Shown: positions 62,861-64,000 of the stretch, piece by piece
How positions within the stretch are numbered: the first letter of the stretch is position 1
Layout of the letters: every line of letters starts with the position of its first letter
From: Methanomassiliicoccales archaeon
GTDB taxonomy: Archaea > Thermoplasmatota > Thermoplasmata > Methanomassiliicoccales > JACIVX01
DNA: 64,000 nt
Direction of reading: 5' to 3'
Assembly: GCA_014361295.1 (NCBI GenBank)
Contig: JACIVX010000001.1
Span: 1,210,293 to 1,274,292 of the forward strand
The notes under the pieces: generated by a model
What the model saw: only the letters and a program-made list of their open reading frames with translations
The model's database searches: none
Told to the model about the DNA's origin: nothing
Position numbers and translations under genes: made by a program

Positions 62861-64000
62861 GTTGCAATAACCAGTCCATCAAAACAAGGATTGAAACCTG
62901 TACTTTACGTGGGAGGGAGGCCTCCAAGGGTGGTTGCAATAACCAGTCCATCAAAACAAGGATTGAAACATTCGCTCGGCTAGGGTACGCTCAACAAAGG
63001 GCAACAGTTGCAATAACCAGTCCATCAAAACAAGGATTGAAACAAGTGCATCGGCTGCTACGGGGTCGTCCCGAACGAGATGTTGCAATAACCAGTCCAT
63101 CAAAACAAGGATTGAAACGCTCCGATGGATTCATTACCCGCCACCTATATCCATGTTGCAATAACCAGTCCATCAAAACAAGGATTGAAACCGTCGGTGG
63201 ATGCGGACTTAGTAACACAGGGGAATGGTTGCAATAACCAGTCCATCAAAACAAGGATTGAAACATGTATATTCTCCAGACCCAGGTATCGCGGCTAAGG
63301 TTGCAATAACCAGTCCATCAAAACAAGGATTGAAACTTTTTGGAGTGCCCTCTGGGGTGTGGGTTTAAAGCGGTTGCAATAACCAGTCCATCAAAACAAG
63401 GATTGAAACTCGGATGGGCGGAGGCGAGGGGGAGCGGGACGGCGTCGTTGCAATAACCAGTCCATCAAAACAAGGATTGAAACTCTTTGCGATGGGTATC
63501 GGTATCTCCACTTCATTCGTTGCAATAACCAGTCCATCAAAACAAGGATTGAAACCGGATGCGCAGGCGATACCCGCAGCACTACGATTAGTGTTGCAAT
63601 AACCAGTCCATCAAAACAAGGATTGAAACTATAAGTTATTGTAATGATACGTATGACATGGCACGGTTGCAATAACCAGTCCATCAAAACAAGGATTGAA
63701 ACTTACGTCCGCTCATTCTATCCACCCTCACGCCGCGACGTTGCAATAACCAGTCCATCAAAACAAGGATTGAAACTCTTCCACGATCTCCACGATGTCA
63801 CCCCATGCGTTAAGTTGCAATAACCAGTCCATCAAAACAAGGATTGAAACTTTCTTTTATTTCTTTCTTAATAGTTTCCAAATCATGTTGCAATAACCAG
63901 TCCATCAAAACAAGGATTGAAACTTGTGGAAACAGATGGGGATGTCGAGCGGTATCTCATGTTGCAATAACCAGTCCATCAAAACAAGGATTGAAACGAT
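62861..64000 (+). CRISPR. CRISPR array, type III-A associated, continues beyond the window
   Basis: Sixteen copies of an identical 37-bp repeat that starts GTTGCAATAACCAGTCCATC and ends GGATTGAAAC; starts at 62861, 62933, 63007, 63082, 63155, 63228, 63300, 63373, 63447, 63519, 63593, 63666, 63740, 63814, 63887 and 63961. Fifteen complete spacers of 35-38 bp; a 16th begins at 63998 and is cut by the window edge. The repeat ends are weakly palindromic (GTTGCAAT/ATTGAAAC). No repeat is degenerate, so the trailer end has not been reached. Several spacers are much richer in G+C than the leader. Spacer-target relations cannot be assessed here. Confidence 0.99.

Noticed and set aside
62991-63218. 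Minus-strand frame inside the CRISPR array
   Set aside because: It is a translation of repeats and spacers, with the repeated segments VSILVLMDWLLQ and FNPCFDGLVIAT; not a gene. The same applies to 63037-63237, 63391-63687 and 63414-63602.

Overview
The window is a chromosomal segment of a euryarchaeal-type archaeon. It encodes TFB, Orc1/Cdc6, the small subunit (DP1) of DNA polymerase D, primase PriS, H/ACA protein Gar1, a tRNA-intron endonuclease, TiaS, prefoldin alpha, ribosomal protein LX, FtsY and a complete A-type ATP synthase operon. Many genes have a TATA box about 26 nt before, or at, the start codon (leaderless mRNAs); others have a GGAGG-type Shine-Dalgarno site. PolD, two-repeat EndA, HPS-RraA and the accessory genes fit Thermoplasmatota or a relative, but that placement is an inference. 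No tRNA, rRNA, insertion sequence or transposase was recognised.

Layout. 0-4 kb (minus): small membrane protein, Lrp-type sensor domain, PfkB kinase, S-adenosylhomocysteine hydrolase, phosphopantothenate synthetase. 4-7.3 kb: gar1-tfb, a zinc-ribbon/TPR membrane protein and endA. 7.4-11.8 kb: a heat-shock block with a Phr-like repressor, coiled-coil protein, Hsp20, CDC48/VAT ATPase and a second Hsp20. 11.8-18.9 kb: regulators, cobalamin adenosyltransferase, CYTH protein, a zinc-ribbon CPBP protease, a sugar isomerase-like protein and a UPF0201 protein, the last sharing a palindromic TATA box with polD DP1. 20.4-28.8 kb (minus): the A-ATPase operon H-I-K-E-C-F-A-B-D, followed by a 40-codon one-helix membrane microprotein translationally coupled to atpD. 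29-34.2 kb: dCMP deaminase, signal peptidase, orc1/cdc6, a probable replication origin with ORB-like elements, a PPC-domain protein and HflX. 34.2-50.5 kb: housekeeping and metabolic genes (tiaS, thiolase, 3-hydroxyacyl-CoA dehydrogenase, M20 peptidase, LX-prefoldin-ftsY, radical SAM, priS, htpX, PHP, HPS-RraA, a KaiC pair). 50.7-52.5 kb: a secreted protein and a type IV pilin-like protein.

53.5-64 kb is a type III-A CRISPR-Cas locus: cas10(csm1)-csm2-csm3-csm4-csm5, a CARF protein of NE0113 type, a CARF-HEPN (Csm6/Cas02710-type) RNase and cas6, then an array of 16 identical 37-bp repeats running off the right edge. Cas10 retains both HD and GGDD motifs, so target-RNA-activated DNase and cyclic-oligoadenylate signalling are both predicted. 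The HEPN protein would be the effector and the extra CARF protein a possible ring nuclease or cOA-sensing regulator. No cas1 or cas2 lies in the window.

The most interesting items are the probable oriC with a third ORB-like element about 2 kb away, the CARF protein with a helix-turn-helix-like tail, the ATPase-linked microprotein, the Phr-like heat-shock block, inverted repeats directly beside TATA boxes, and a C9/G9 tract in the promoter of a secreted protein.
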